50,295 bases of DNA from Candidatus Sulfomarinibacter kjeldsenii (GCA_014764485.1 JACXWA010000121.1:1-50295), one strand, 5' to 3'; counted from the first letter of the stretch, positions 38,178 to 48,398 are shown. Program-made: numbers and translations. The notes: generated by a model from the sequence alone, not told the origin.

Positions 38178-39683
38178 ATGGCTCTTGAACAAAAACTCAG
38201 ACTGAAGCTCGCTCAGCGATTGGTGATGACGCCATCGCTGCAGCAGGCGATCAAGCTGCTTCAGCTTTCGCGTCTCGAACTCGAGGAGACCCTGGCCCAG
38301 GAGATCCTGGAAAACCCATTGCTCGACGTCGAGGAGTCGCCCGAGGAAGTTACACCCGAGACCGAGGTGGAGAACGATCCCACGGCAGAGGGAGGCGCGG
38401 AGCAGGCGCCAGTCGAGGCCGCCCCTGAGGACGATCCGCTTCCATCGGCCGAAGAGACGTACGAGGACATCGACGTTGAGGCCTTTTTTGCCGACTATTT
38501 GGGCAACGGCCGGGTGGAGGGCCCATCGATGGCGGCGCCCTCGCTCGAGCAGGACAACCGGCTCGAAAATGTGGTGTCCGCCTCCGGCGGCCTTTCCGAG
38601 CATCTCCAATGGCAGCTCCATCTTCTCGATGTCGACCCTGGAATTATCGATGTCTGCGAGTTCATCATCGGCAACCTCGACGAAGATGGCTTCCTCCGAG
38701 CAAATGACGAGGAGATCATTCGCGGGACCGGATGTGATGGCGCCCGCGTGGTTGAAGCGCTGGCAGTCGTGCGGTCTCTCGATCCGCCCGGGATCGCCGC
38801 GGCGAGCCTTCAGGAGAGCTTGGTCGCACAGCTCGAGCACCTGATGATGGATTCGGTCGAGAATGGTGATGAGGCGCTTCTCCACCAAGCCCATCTGGTG
38901 ATCACCGAGCACTGGGACGAACTCTTACATCAGAAATGGGAAGCGCTTGCCAACACCCTTGGATACGTGGAACTGGCCGAGATCAAGCCGGTTCTCGACG
39001 TGATCCAGGGACTCGAGTTGAAGCCTGGACGGATCTTCCGACAGGACAACAACCAATACATAGAACCGGATGTCTACGTTCGCAAACTGGAAGAGGAATA
39101 CACAATCACCCTCAACGATGATGGCCTACCGAGGTTACGAATCAACTCGCGCTATCAGCGCATGCTCGAGGGAAAAGACCTCGATCCTAAGGCCAATGAG
39201 TTTCTCCGCGACAAGATGCGTTCAGCGATGTGGCTCATGAAGAGCATCGATCAGCGCCAACGCACCATATACAAGGTTGCGCAGAGCATCGTTTCTTTTC
39301 AGAAGGACTTCCTTGATCACGGAATCGAGCACCTGCGCCCGATGGTCTTGAGGCAAGTGGCAGAGGACATCGGCATGCACGAATCGACTATCTCAAGGGT
39401 TGTCAGCAACAAGTTCATGTACACCCCACGCGGTCTGTTTCCAATGAAATATTTCTTTCACTCAGGTGTGGACTCCGCGCGTGGCGAGAACGTTTCATCG
39501 ATGGTGGTCAAAGAGCGGATACGGAAGGTTGTCGAGGCCGAAGACCCGGCTCGGCCCCTGTCAGACTCGAAAATCATGAGATTGCTTCAAAAAGAGGGAA
39601 TCCGACTTGCACGGCGAACTGTTGCGAAGTATCGGGAAGAGATGATGATTCCCTCATCCGATAAGCGAAAAAAGGTTTTTTAG
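38178..39683 (+). CDS. rpoN: RNA polymerase sigma-54 factor
   Basis: QKLRLKLAQRLVMTPSLQQAIKLLQLSRLELEETL; RPMVLRQVAEDIGMHESTISRVVSNKFMYTPRGLFPMKYFF; RPN box ARRTVAKYREEM. Confidence 0.97.
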   Translation: MALEQKLRLKLAQRLVMTPSLQQAIKLLQLSRLELEETLAQEILENPLLDVEESPEEVTPETEVENDPTAEGGAEQAPVEAAPEDDPLPSAEETYEDIDVEAFFADYLGNGRVEGPSMAAPSLEQDNRLENVVSASGGLSEHLQWQLHLLDVDPGIIDVCEFIIGNLDEDGFLRANDEEIIRGTGCDGARVVEALAVVRSLDPPGIAAASLQESLVAQLEHLMMDSVENGDEALLHQAHLVITEHWDELLHQKWEALANTLGYVELAEIKPVLDVIQGLELKPGRIFRQDNNQYIEPDVYVRKLEEEYTITLNDDGLPRLRINSRYQRMLEGKDLDPKANEFLRDKMRSAMWLMKSIDQRQRTIYKVAQSIVSFQKDFLDHGIEHLRPMVLRQVAEDIGMHESTISRVVSNKFMYTPRGLFPMKYFFHSGVDSARGENVSSMVVKERIRKVVEAEDPARPLSDSKIMRLLQKEGIRLARRTVAKYREEMMIPSSDKRKKVF

Positions 39684-39693
39684 GGAGAGCACA

Positions 39694-40242
39694 ATGAAAG
39701 TCGAGTACATCGCCCGCAAGGTCACCCTCACCGACCAGGCGCGACAGGTTGCGGAGAAAAAGCTGGCGAAGGTCAAGAAGTTCTTCAACGACATTCTCGA
39801 TGTACGGGTCGAGGTGGAATTGGAACGGCACCTTCATGTGGTTGATATCTCAGTGAGAGGCAAGGATTTCGTGGTCCAATCGACGGCGCAAAATAAGGAC
39901 GTGATGGCCGCGATTCAGGAGGCGGTAGATAAGCTTGAGATCCAGGCGCGACGGGCCAAAACGCGTTTGAAAGACCACAAAAAACGAGCAGGTTCCGAGG
40001 CCAAGACAGATCAGGGTTGGGCAGTCGACGTGCTCGAGCGTGACTCGATCGCTTCCGGCGAGCCGCGCATTGTCGAACGCAGCAGCATCCCGATCAAACC
40101 GATGTCGATCGAAGAGGCCGTCCTTCAACTCGACGATTCAAGCCAGGGTTTTTTGGTCTTCAGAAACTCGTCGAACGATCGAATCAACGTTCTGTATCGA
40201 CGGCAGGACAAAAACCTGGGGTTGATCACGCCCGAGTTCTGA
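39694..40242 (+). CDS. hpf: Long-form ribosome hibernation promoting factor
   Basis: RaiA N-terminal domain, C-terminal KPMSIEEAVLQLDDSSQGFLVFRNSSNDRINVLYRRQDKNLGLI. Confidence 0.95.
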   Translation: MKVEYIARKVTLTDQARQVAEKKLAKVKKFFNDILDVRVEVELERHLHVVDISVRGKDFVVQSTAQNKDVMAAIQEAVDKLEIQARRAKTRLKDHKKRAGSEAKTDQGWAVDVLERDSIASGEPRIVERSSIPIKPMSIEEAVLQLDDSSQGFLVFRNSSNDRINVLYRRQDKNLGLITPEF

Positions 40243-40706
40243 TGAAAATCCACAAGCTCATCAATCCCGAAAATATTTATCTCGATCTGGAGGGGTCCGA
40301 GGTGAAGTCTGCGTTGGCCGCAGTGGCGGATGTATTCTCACCTGGCCTCGAGCTCGAGCCGGAGCGTGTGGTCGAGGCTCTTGTCGAACGCGAAGAGCTT
40401 GGATCGACGTCAGTGGGGGAGGGTTTCGCAATCCCTCATTGCAAGACTCAGGGGCTCGCTCAAATCGCGATAGCGCTCGCGAGGTTTCGGGACGGAATCG
40501 AGTTCGGCGGTACGGGCCACGATCCGGTCCGCTTCGTGTTCGTCGTTTTGTCTCCACCCGATCAGCCGGCTGCCCACCTTCAGGTGCTGTCACAGATTGC
40601 GAGGGTTCTGAAGCGGCGCGAACTCCGTTCCGAGCTGTTGACCGCGGCTGACGAATCCGAGGTCGTCAGGGCCATATGTCGCGTCGCCGAGGAGGAGGGT
40701 CTGTGA
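40242..40706 (+). CDS. ptsN: PTS EIIA-Ntr domain protein
   Basis: LVEREELGSTSVGEGFAIPHCKTQGLAQIAIALARFRDGIEF. Confidence 0.93.
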   Translation: MKIHKLINPENIYLDLEGSEVKSALAAVADVFSPGLELEPERVVEALVEREELGSTSVGEGFAIPHCKTQGLAQIAIALARFRDGIEFGGTGHDPVRFVFVVLSPPDQPAAHLQVLSQIARVLKRRELRSELLTAADESEVVRAICRVAEEEGL

Positions 40707-41689
40707 CCGCCCCAGAGCCGATCCTTGTGGAACGGCTGTTGGTCGAACGTCAGCTTGCGCCGCTCAAGTTCGAGGTCGTTGCCGGCGTCGAAGGTCTCGA
40801 AAAACTCCGAATTTCGAACCCGAGGATCCAGAAACCTAGCCTTGCGCTCGCTGGATATCTGCCATCGGTGAAACCGGGGCGCGTGCAAATACTCGGCGAG
40901 TCAGAGTACGACTTTCTTCGCACGTTCCCGGCCGACGAAGCAGAGAAACGTCTTCAGCAATTAATGGAACTCGATATCCCCTGTGTCGTGTCGACCAAGG
41001 GCACACGGCCTCCAGAGGCGGTGCTGGCCGCGGCGGACGCGGCGGGTGTTCCGTTGATGGTGACACCGGTTCAAACCTCAGACGCCATCGAAACAATCTC
41101 GGATTTCCTCGAGGATGTCCTCGCACCGCGTATCCAGTTGCACGGCGTATTGATCGATGTCTTCTCGCTTGGAACTTTGATAGTCGGAGATCCGGGAATC
41201 GGCAAAAGCGAGTGCGCGCTTGAATTGGTCTACCGAGGTCATCGGTTGGTTGCCGACGACACCGTTGTGGTCCGCCGAATCCACCATCGAGGCCTGCTCG
41301 GAACCCCTCATGAGTTGCTCGAAAACTACCTCGAACTTCGTGGCGTCGGCATCATCGATGTCCGTAAGCACTTTGGAATGACGGCGACTTCGCCTTCGGT
41401 CTCTGTGTCCCTGGTCATCCAGCTCACCAAGCTGACTCCTGAAGCGCGAGAAATGGAGCAGAAGTGGCGGGAGCAGATGATGGAACGGCCCAGCGCATGG
41501 ACTTCGACGGAAGAGATTCTGGGTGTCGACATACCGAAATACACCATGGTGGTTGCACCTGGCCGTGACCTTGCAATCATGGTCGAGACCGCCGTGCGCA
41601 AGTGCCTCCTGGCGCAACGAGGTATTGAAGATGAGCGCGGATTCCTGGAGAGCGTCAACCTGATCGCGCAGGGGGCCGACGATGAATGA
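40703..41689 (+). CDS. hprK: HPr kinase/phosphorylase
   Basis: GDPGIGKSECALELVYRGHRLVADDTV; LELRGVGIIDVRKHFG; GTG start overlapping the ptsN stop. Confidence 0.95.
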   Translation: MTAPEPILVERLLVERQLAPLKFEVVAGVEGLEKLRISNPRIQKPSLALAGYLPSVKPGRVQILGESEYDFLRTFPADEAEKRLQQLMELDIPCVVSTKGTRPPEAVLAAADAAGVPLMVTPVQTSDAIETISDFLEDVLAPRIQLHGVLIDVFSLGTLIVGDPGIGKSECALELVYRGHRLVADDTVVVRRIHHRGLLGTPHELLENYLELRGVGIIDVRKHFGMTATSPSVSVSLVIQLTKLTPEAREMEQKWREQMMERPSAWTSTEEILGVDIPKYTMVVAPGRDLAIMVETAVRKCLLAQRGIEDERGFLESVNLIAQGADDE

Positions 41690-42566
41690 AGCTGACAACA
41701 GACAGCCGTTTAGCGGACCATTTGTTATCACCGGACTCTCCGGTGCTGGGAAGTCGGTGCTCAGTCGTAGCCTCGAGGATATCGGCTATGTCTGTGTCGA
41801 CAATATCCCTCTGGAGCTGGTGCCTCGTCTTTTCGAACGGACTGACGGAGAAATGGACCGTCTGGTTGTGGTCCTCGATATCCGGACCCAGGGGATGATC
41901 CAGCGCTTTCCGGAGTTCTTTCGGGAACTCAAGGAGAAGATCCAGACCCTTCGTCTGATATTTGTCGAAGCATCGCCCCAGGTGCTCCTGCGCAGGTTTT
42001 CTGTCGCGCGGCGTCCACATCCCCTCCGAGACCTCAGCCTCGAGCAGGCGATCACTGAAGAACGCAATGGACTCGAGGGGGTCCGCAACCTCGCGGACAT
42101 CATTTTCGAAACCTCGGAGCTGTCTCCGCACGATCTGAGACGGCAGGTGCTGGCCCTGGCTGGTGGGGAAGGAGACGGGCCAACGATGACGTTGGAGGTC
42201 CAGAGCTTCTCATACCAACAGGGAGTTCCGGCTACCGCGAGCCTCGTTTTCGATGTTCGATTCCTCCCCAATCCGTTCTTTGAGGCGGAGCTTCGCGCCT
42301 TTTCTGGAGATGATCAACCTGTTGCGGACTGGCTTCGCGCGTTCCCGGAGGTGGATCAAGCGGTCGATCGGATCATGGACCTGATATCGTACCTCCTGCC
42401 AAGGTACGCCGCGGAGTTGAAAACCAACCTCGGCGTGGCACTGGGATGTACGGGTGGACGTCATCGCTCGGTTTACGTAGCCAGCCGAGTGGCAGAGGCT
42501 TTGAAAAAGCTCGGTCATGAGGTCGTCGTTCACCATCGTGACAAAGAGCGCTGGAGGTACTCATGA
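41682..42566 (+). CDS. rapZ: RNase adapter RapZ / NTP-binding protein
   Basis: ITGLSGAGKSVLSRSLEDIGYVCVDNIPLELVP; LALGCTGGRHRSVYVASRVAEAL. Confidence 0.96.
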   Translation: MNEADNRQPFSGPFVITGLSGAGKSVLSRSLEDIGYVCVDNIPLELVPRLFERTDGEMDRLVVVLDIRTQGMIQRFPEFFRELKEKIQTLRLIFVEASPQVLLRRFSVARRPHPLRDLSLEQAITEERNGLEGVRNLADIIFETSELSPHDLRRQVLALAGGEGDGPTMTLEVQSFSYQQGVPATASLVFDVRFLPNPFFEAELRAFSGDDQPVADWLRAFPEVDQAVDRIMDLISYLLPRYAAELKTNLGVALGCTGGRHRSVYVASRVAEALKKLGHEVVVHHRDKERWRYS

Positions 42567-42985
42567 TCCCGGTCCTCATTCTGACCCACGGGAACCTGGC
42601 GTCGGAGTTGCTGCAGGCTGCACAGACTATCGACCCGAGCCTGAGTGGACATGCTGCATCGATGTCGTTGCCGTGGGACATCGACTCCGATGAGGCATCC
42701 CGTTCTCTGAAGAAGCAACTCCGTGAACTCGATCAGGGGGAGGGAACTCTGATCTTGACCGACATGTTTGGCGGCACCGCTACCAACCTTGCGCTGCCTT
42801 TTCTCGAGCCCGAAAAGGTCGAGATCGTGACCGGCGTCAATCTGCCGATGCTTGTCAAGCTCGGTTCACTCCAGGGTCGCACGATGTCCCTCGAGGAGCT
42901 CGCGACAGGTCTCACTGCTGCCGGCCAGAAGAGCATTCGGGTAGCGAGCGAGTTCCTGCACGCCAGAGCTTCGAACGCGGGGTAA
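42563..42985 (+). CDS. PTS EIIA component, mannose family
   Basis: VLILTHGNLASELLQAAQ; LILTDMFGGTATNLAL; TGVNLPMLVKLGSL. Confidence 0.93.
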   Translation: MIPVLILTHGNLASELLQAAQTIDPSLSGHAASMSLPWDIDSDEASRSLKKQLRELDQGEGTLILTDMFGGTATNLALPFLEPEKVEIVTGVNLPMLVKLGSLQGRTMSLEELATGLTAAGQKSIRVASEFLHARASNAG

Positions 42986-43079
42986 CGCCCGGATATCAAC
43001 AGCTACAATAGAGGGACCGACCCAGCTTGATCTCCCGACCTCGATGAGATCTTCTGCTTCCGGAAGCGAGGAACACTGA

Positions 43080-43349
43080 ATGACCACAGAGCAGGTGATG
43101 ATAACCAACAAACTCGGGCTGCATGCCCGCGCCGCAGCCAAACTCGTACACACCGCGAGTGCGTACGAGGCTGAGATCTATGTGGGTACCGAGCACGAGG
43201 AGGTCAATGCCAAATCGATCCTCGGAATTCTCACCCTCGCCGCCACCAAAGGAACCCCTCTCAATGTCCGTGCGGAAGGATCGGACGAGGCGGAGGCGGT
43301 TCGGGCGATCGTGCAGCTCTTTGCCGACAAGTTCGGAGAAGAGCAGTGA
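43080..43349 (+). CDS. Phosphocarrier protein HPr
   Basis: NKLGLHARAAAKLV (His15 site) and NAKSILGIL (Ser46 site). Confidence 0.96.
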   Translation: MTTEQVMITNKLGLHARAAAKLVHTASAYEAEIYVGTEHEEVNAKSILGILTLAATKGTPLNVRAEGSDEAEAVRAIVQLFADKFGEEQ

Positions 43350-45112
43350 GCCGAGCCCTCAGCGGTCTCGGGGTGAGCCCGGGAATTGCCATCGGCGAAC
43401 CGGTGGTTCACGAGACACGCCCGATTTCGACCCTTCGAATAACGATTCCTCCCGAGAAGGTGGATGCCGAGATCGAGCGGTTCCGTCACGCTGTGGCTGC
43501 CACAGTCGATCACATTCAGGAGAACCGCGACCGCGCTTCGCAACAAATGGGGGAAGAGTATGCTGCGATTTTTGAGGCCCACCAGCTGATCGCTTCCGAT
43601 CCCTCCTTCACAGGCCCGGTCGAAAAAGTGATCCGCGAGCAGGAAGTCAATGCGGGCTGGGCCATCGACCAGGTCCTCGAAAAGTTGATTGCCAAATTCG
43701 AGGCCCTTCCAGACGAGTACCTAGCAGATCGAAAGCTCGATGTCCTCGACGTCGCTACTCAGATTCTGCACGCCCTTCAGGGCCTCCATCTAGGCCAGCT
43801 CGAACAGCTCGACCGGCCGGTGATCCTGGTTGCCGACGATTTGCCGCCGTCTGCTGCGGTTCAGCTGCCGCTCGACAAAATGCTGGGGTTCGCTTTGGAA
43901 ATGGGTGGCCCGACATCCCACACCACGATCATTGCCCGCTCACTCGGCATCCCAGTGATCGTTGGCGCCCGGGGTTCGTGTGAAGAAGCAAAACGATCCC
44001 GCCGCATCGCACTGGACGCCTTTGAGGGCAAGATTGTCTTCGACCCCAACCCAGCCGAACTCAGCGAATATAAATCGCGACAACGTGAATACCACGAGCA
44101 GCAAGCTACTTTGTTGCAGATGCGCCACGTGCCGACGGTGACTCGCGACGGGCGCTCGATTCAGCTGTTGGCCAACATCGATTTATCGAACGAACTTGGC
44201 CACGCGATGGACTGGAACGTCGCTGGTGTCGGGCTGTACCGATCCGAGTTCCTATACATGAAGATGAGTCCGGCGCTGCCGACGGAGAAGGACCACATCG
44301 AGGTCTATCGCGAGATGGTGTCGAAGATGGCACCTCACCCGGTGACTATTCGAACCTTTGACCTCGGGGGCCGCAAATTGGCTCGTGAAATCATCGGCGA
44401 AGGTTCCGAAGCGAACCCGGTCCTCGGGTTGCGTGGCATTCGCCTGTGCTTTTCGAAGCCAGACTTTTTCCGCGCTCAACTGCGCGCATTGTTACTGACC
44501 GCCGGTGAATTCCCCGTCGGTCGTCTCAAGATCATGTTTCCCCTGATCAGCGGAATTGAAGAGGTTCGGGTGGCCCGTCTCTTGGTTCGGGAGATCTCTG
44601 CCGAACTCCGGGCGGTGGGTCATGAGATCCCCGACGGCATACCCCTGGGTGCAATGGTGGAAGTGCCTTCTTCAGCGATCATGGCCCGGGAATTGGCGCG
44701 TGAAGTCGATTTCATTTCCATCGGCACGAACGATCTCATCCAGTACACGTTGGCAGTGGATCGATCCAACAACCTCGTAGCTGATTTGTACCGTCCTACC
44801 AACCCGGCGGTGCTGCGGTTGATCGCCGAAGTCATCGCTGCCGGCGAGGCGGAGAACACGGACGTCTCGATGTGTGGCGAAATGGCAGCAGACCCGCTCA
44901 TGGTGCCGGTTCTGGTTGGGCTCGGACTCCGCAGTTTCAGCATGAACCCTCAGGCCGTCCCGGTGGTGCGCGCACTGATTCGACAGCTGTCGTTTCGCGA
45001 GGCCGGACAGATTGCGAGGCAAGCGGCCAAGTTCGTCACCGCTCGGGATGTCGAAGAGTATCTCCTCGAACGACTCGCATTCCTGCTCGCAAAGACTAAA
45101 ATCCAGGTTTAG
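43346..45112 (+). CDS. ptsI: PTS enzyme I
   Basis: GGPTSHTTIIARSLGIPVIVG; GLYRSEFLYM; FDLGGRK; SIGTNDLIQYTLAVDR; SMCGEMAADP. Confidence 0.97.
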   Translation: MSRALSGLGVSPGIAIGEPVVHETRPISTLRITIPPEKVDAEIERFRHAVAATVDHIQENRDRASQQMGEEYAAIFEAHQLIASDPSFTGPVEKVIREQEVNAGWAIDQVLEKLIAKFEALPDEYLADRKLDVLDVATQILHALQGLHLGQLEQLDRPVILVADDLPPSAAVQLPLDKMLGFALEMGGPTSHTTIIARSLGIPVIVGARGSCEEAKRSRRIALDAFEGKIVFDPNPAELSEYKSRQREYHEQQATLLQMRHVPTVTRDGRSIQLLANIDLSNELGHAMDWNVAGVGLYRSEFLYMKMSPALPTEKDHIEVYREMVSKMAPHPVTIRTFDLGGRKLAREIIGEGSEANPVLGLRGIRLCFSKPDFFRAQLRALLLTAGEFPVGRLKIMFPLISGIEEVRVARLLVREISAELRAVGHEIPDGIPLGAMVEVPSSAIMARELAREVDFISIGTNDLIQYTLAVDRSNNLVADLYRPTNPAVLRLIAEVIAAGEAENTDVSMCGEMAADPLMVPVLVGLGLRSFSMNPQAVPVVRALIRQLSFREAGQIARQAAKFVTARDVEEYLLERLAFLLAKTKIQV

Positions 45113-45138
45113 TGCACGAGGTTTGGGGAGAAGAACTC

Positions 45139-45510
45139 ATGGAAATCAGAAAAGCGCGCAAAGTGGAGAAGCCCTGGGGTTACGAGGAGATATTCGCCGA
45201 AACGAACGATTACGTCGGCAAGCTTCTTTTCGTTCGTCAGGGTGAGGCGTTGAGCCTCCAGTACCACGAGGTCAAAGAAGAAACCCTGCGAGTCCTCGAA
45301 GGTACCCTCGACCTGGTCACAGGTCCCGATATTGAACGGCTCGAGAATCACCAGATCGGGCCGGAAACGGTGTTTCATATACCTCCACGAACGCTTCACC
45401 GTATGGTAGCTGTTACCGATTGCTTGTTGCTCGAGGTGTCGACAACTCAGCTTGACGATGTGGTTCGGCTCGAAGACCGGTATGGACGCGAGGGGACCAG
45501 CGCTCCTTGA
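45139..45510 (+). CDS. Cupin, mannose-6-phosphate isomerase-like
   Basis: KVEKPWGYEEIFAETNDYVGKLLFVRQGEALSLQYHEVKEETLRVLEG...PPRTLHRM. Confidence 0.85.
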   Translation: MEIRKARKVEKPWGYEEIFAETNDYVGKLLFVRQGEALSLQYHEVKEETLRVLEGTLDLVTGPDIERLENHQIGPETVFHIPPRTLHRMVAVTDCLLLEVSTTQLDDVVRLEDRYGREGTSAP

Positions 45511-45665
45511 GCCGGATATATCGGAATTGCGATCGACTGCCGGCGGTCCACCACCCACAGACCTCGATGGGCTGAACTCGCCACTCCCGCAAACAACGCC
45601 GCTGAGATATTCGGACGAACGAATTCCACTACCCGGCCGTATAATTGGTAGGGGAGAGGTGAAAC

Positions 45666-46385
45666 ATGGCTTGCCAACGGCTCGCAACAGCGCGGCTGAA
45701 AACCCTGACTGGAGTCTTAGTGATGTCTGGAACGGTTGCTATGGCGGCTGACAAGCCGACACCTACACCGACCCCCAGGGCGGCTGGAGGCCAGAGCCTG
45801 AACGAGGTGGCAAAAGACAAAAAACTCAAGGGTGACCTCGCCGGTTCTTCGAGCGGATCGATCGTGATCACAAACGAGAATCTTTCCGACTACGCCTCCA
45901 AGGGAGGCCTCACGACCGCCAATCCCGGCAAGAATCCAGGAACTCGCGGGGTTCACGCCGGTACCAACGTCAGCGTTATCGATTCGGAGACTTCGGAAGA
46001 GAACAAGCGGAAACACTACTGGCAACAGAAATATATGCAACAGCTCGATCGCATCGCCTCCATCAAGAGCCAGATCAAGGATCTCGATCTCGAGATCCCG
46101 GCGCTGTGGAACGAATTCTTTGCGAGAGATGATCCGATGTACCGAGACGGGGTGATCAAGCCCAAGATCGACCGATCGTTGCAGCGGCGAGAAGAGCTTG
46201 CGACCCTTCTCCAGCAGGAAGAGCCGAAGCTCGCCGCGATCAAGGAGGAGGCGAGGCGGGACGGTGCCGAACCTGGTTGGTGGCGCGACATTAAAGAACC
46301 AACCCCGAGGCCCCAAAACCCCAAAACCGGTCCTGGTGATGCGATACGACTCGATGACAGAGGATCAACAGAGCCGCCTAAATAA
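45666..46385 (+). CDS. Exported protein of unknown function with coiled-coil C-terminal half
   Basis: Signal-like N-terminus, TPTPTPR linker, heptad-like KHYWQQKYMQQLDRIASIKSQIKDLDLEIPALWNEF. Confidence 0.6.
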   Translation: MACQRLATARLKTLTGVLVMSGTVAMAADKPTPTPTPRAAGGQSLNEVAKDKKLKGDLAGSSSGSIVITNENLSDYASKGGLTTANPGKNPGTRGVHAGTNVSVIDSETSEENKRKHYWQQKYMQQLDRIASIKSQIKDLDLEIPALWNEFFARDDPMYRDGVIKPKIDRSLQRREELATLLQQEEPKLAAIKEEARRDGAEPGWWRDIKEPTPRPQNPKTGPGDAIRLDDRGSTEPPK

Positions 46386-46413
46386 CTGAAATTAAAACGG
46401 GTTAAGAATTAAT

Positions 46414-46462
46414 CGCCGAAAATTCGGTTGCGGCGAATCGAAGAGAGGGTTAAAATCCTCTC
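46414..46462 (+). promoter_or_regulatory. Two small hairpins upstream of miaB
   Basis: cgccg(46414-18)/cggcg(46431-35); gagagg(46443-48)/cctctc(46457-62). Confidence 0.3.
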
Positions 46463-46481
46463 CCTTGGATGATAACTGCGA

Positions 46482-47816
46482 ATGAGATCCTATTTCATTG
46501 AAACCTGGGGCTGCCAAATGAATCAGCACGACAGCGAGCTGATCGAGGGGCAACTCCGTGATTACGGTTTGGTAGCAGCGTCAGATGCTTCCGATGCCGA
46601 CCTGGTGATTCTCAACACCTGCTCGGTTCGGGAACGACCCGTGCACAAGATTGTCAGCCGAATCGGTGCACTCGAAAAGATGTTGAATCCACCAATCATC
46701 GGCGTCTGTGGATGTGTGGCGCAACAAGAGGGAACTGAGCTTCTCAAGCGTTCGCCAAGCGTCGGTTTTGTTCTCGGTCCGGGGAAGATTGCGAGCGTAG
46801 GTGAAGCGGTCCGCGCGGTTGAAAAGGGTCAACGAGAAGTTCTCATTGGTTTTGATGCTGAGAGAGATCACAATTATCACTCAATTTTCAGAAAGAGCTC
46901 AACCCGCGGCATGGTAACGGTGGTGGAAGGCTGCAACGAATTCTGCACCTTCTGCATTGTTCCGTACACCAGGGGGCGAGAGCTGAGCCGCGCACTTCCG
47001 GATGTCGTAGAAGAAGTTCGCCACCTCGCGTCAACGGGACTCAAGGAAGTCGAACTTCTCGGCCAGACGATCAATGCCTACAAGTGCCCGGAGACCGGCT
47101 CCGATTTCGCGGATCTGCTGACGGAGGTAGCTTCGGTCCCCGGTTTGGCCCGGGTGCGATATGTTACGTCGCATCCCCGTCACTTCAATCCGCGACTGAT
47201 TGATGTACTCGCAGACAATCCAAAGGTCTCGCGTTATCTTCATCTTCCTTTTCAGTCCGGCGCGAACGAGATACTCGACCGCATGCACCGCCGCTATACA
47301 CGTGAAGAGTACCTCGAGTTGATCGTCAACCTTCGAAATGTGGTTCCGGACATCAACCTCTCTACCGACGTCATCGTCGGCTTCCCTGGCGAGACCGAAG
47401 AGTACTTCCAACACACCCTGGATCTTTTACAGGAAATTCGCTTCGGGCAGGTCTTTGCATTCGCGTTCTCACCCCGGCCACACACTCCAGCGGCGAGATA
47501 TGTTGACCAGGTCGACGAGGCCACAAAAATGGAACGGCTGCACAGACTTTTCGCACTCACAGAACAGATTTCGTCAGAGCTCAACCAGAAACTGGTGGGC
47601 CGCGATATTCCGGTGTTGATTGACGGCGACAGCCGGCGCGACCCCAATCACTGGCAGGGTAGGGGTGAAGACAACCGCGTGGTGAACTTTGCCAAGTGCG
47701 GGCGGGAAGGCGTCGGCGATATCGTCGATGTCCGGATCACTCGCGCGGGTGCTCACTCTCTGGTTGGCGAACGCACTTCTGGCGACGGCAGACTCCCGGT
47801 TTTTGGTGCCGCTTGA
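46482..47816 (+). CDS. miaB: tRNA-2-methylthio-N6-dimethylallyladenosine synthase
   Basis: ETWGCQMNQHDSELIEGQL; NTCSVRERPVHKIVSRIG; EGCNEFCTFCIVPYTRGRE. Confidence 0.96.
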   Translation: MRSYFIETWGCQMNQHDSELIEGQLRDYGLVAASDASDADLVILNTCSVRERPVHKIVSRIGALEKMLNPPIIGVCGCVAQQEGTELLKRSPSVGFVLGPGKIASVGEAVRAVEKGQREVLIGFDAERDHNYHSIFRKSSTRGMVTVVEGCNEFCTFCIVPYTRGRELSRALPDVVEEVRHLASTGLKEVELLGQTINAYKCPETGSDFADLLTEVASVPGLARVRYVTSHPRHFNPRLIDVLADNPKVSRYLHLPFQSGANEILDRMHRRYTREEYLELIVNLRNVVPDINLSTDVIVGFPGETEEYFQHTLDLLQEIRFGQVFAFAFSPRPHTPAARYVDQVDEATKMERLHRLFALTEQISSELNQKLVGRDIPVLIDGDSRRDPNHWQGRGEDNRVVNFAKCGREGVGDIVDVRITRAGAHSLVGERTSGDGRLPVFGAA

Positions 47817-47847
47817 CATTGGGCGTGGACATCGACACATTGGATGG

Positions 47848-48348
47848 ATGAGCGTGAACACTGACACTTCGCCACCCGTCCTCATGACGGTCCGCGGTCT
47901 CGTCATGGATCCAGCATCCAACAGTCCGGTGGTCATCCTCGAGAACTCTGAGAGCACCGCTTTCTTACCCATTTGGATTGGCGTCTGCGAGGCAAACTCA
48001 ATAGCCCTTGAGATCGAAGGAGTCGAAACACCGCGGCCGATGACCCATGACCTCGTCCAGGATCTCCTCGCTACCGCCGGCTGTTCGGTCGATCACATTT
48101 TTATCCACACGCTTGACGAAAATGTTTTCATTGCTTCGATTCAACTTCGCGACTCTTCGGCAGCCACCCATCAAGTAGATTCTCGACCATCCGACGCTAT
48201 CGCCCTGGCGTTGCGGGCCAAGGCCGAGATCCTGGTCGACCCGTCGGTCCTCGAACGTGCTGTCATTGGCGAGTCTTCGACCGAAGAAACCCTGCGCTCG
48301 ATTCTCGAGAAGATGCGGCCCGAAGACATGGGCGAGTACGAGATGTGA
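47848..48348 (+). CDS. Bifunctional nuclease family protein (DUF151)
   Basis: VVILENSESTAFLPIWIGVCEANSIALEIEGVETPRPMTHDL; VDSRPSDAIALALRAKAEILVD. Confidence 0.92.
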   Translation: MSVNTDTSPPVLMTVRGLVMDPASNSPVVILENSESTAFLPIWIGVCEANSIALEIEGVETPRPMTHDLVQDLLATAGCSVDHIFIHTLDENVFIASIQLRDSSAATHQVDSRPSDAIALALRAKAEILVDPSVLERAVIGESSTEETLRSILEKMRPEDMGEYEM

Positions 48349-48368
48349 CCGTCGTCTCATCGGATTGA

Positions 48369-48398
48369 TTGACACCTCCTTCTTCACCCCCCTATAGT
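48369..48398 (+). promoter_or_regulatory. Sigma70-type promoter upstream of parA
   Basis: -35 TTGACA (48369-74), 18-nt spacer, -10 TATAGT (48393-98). Confidence 0.65.

Noticed and set aside
38037-38912. 291-aa minus-strand ORF
   Set aside because: Antisense shadow of lptB/rpoN, both strongly supported on the + strand.
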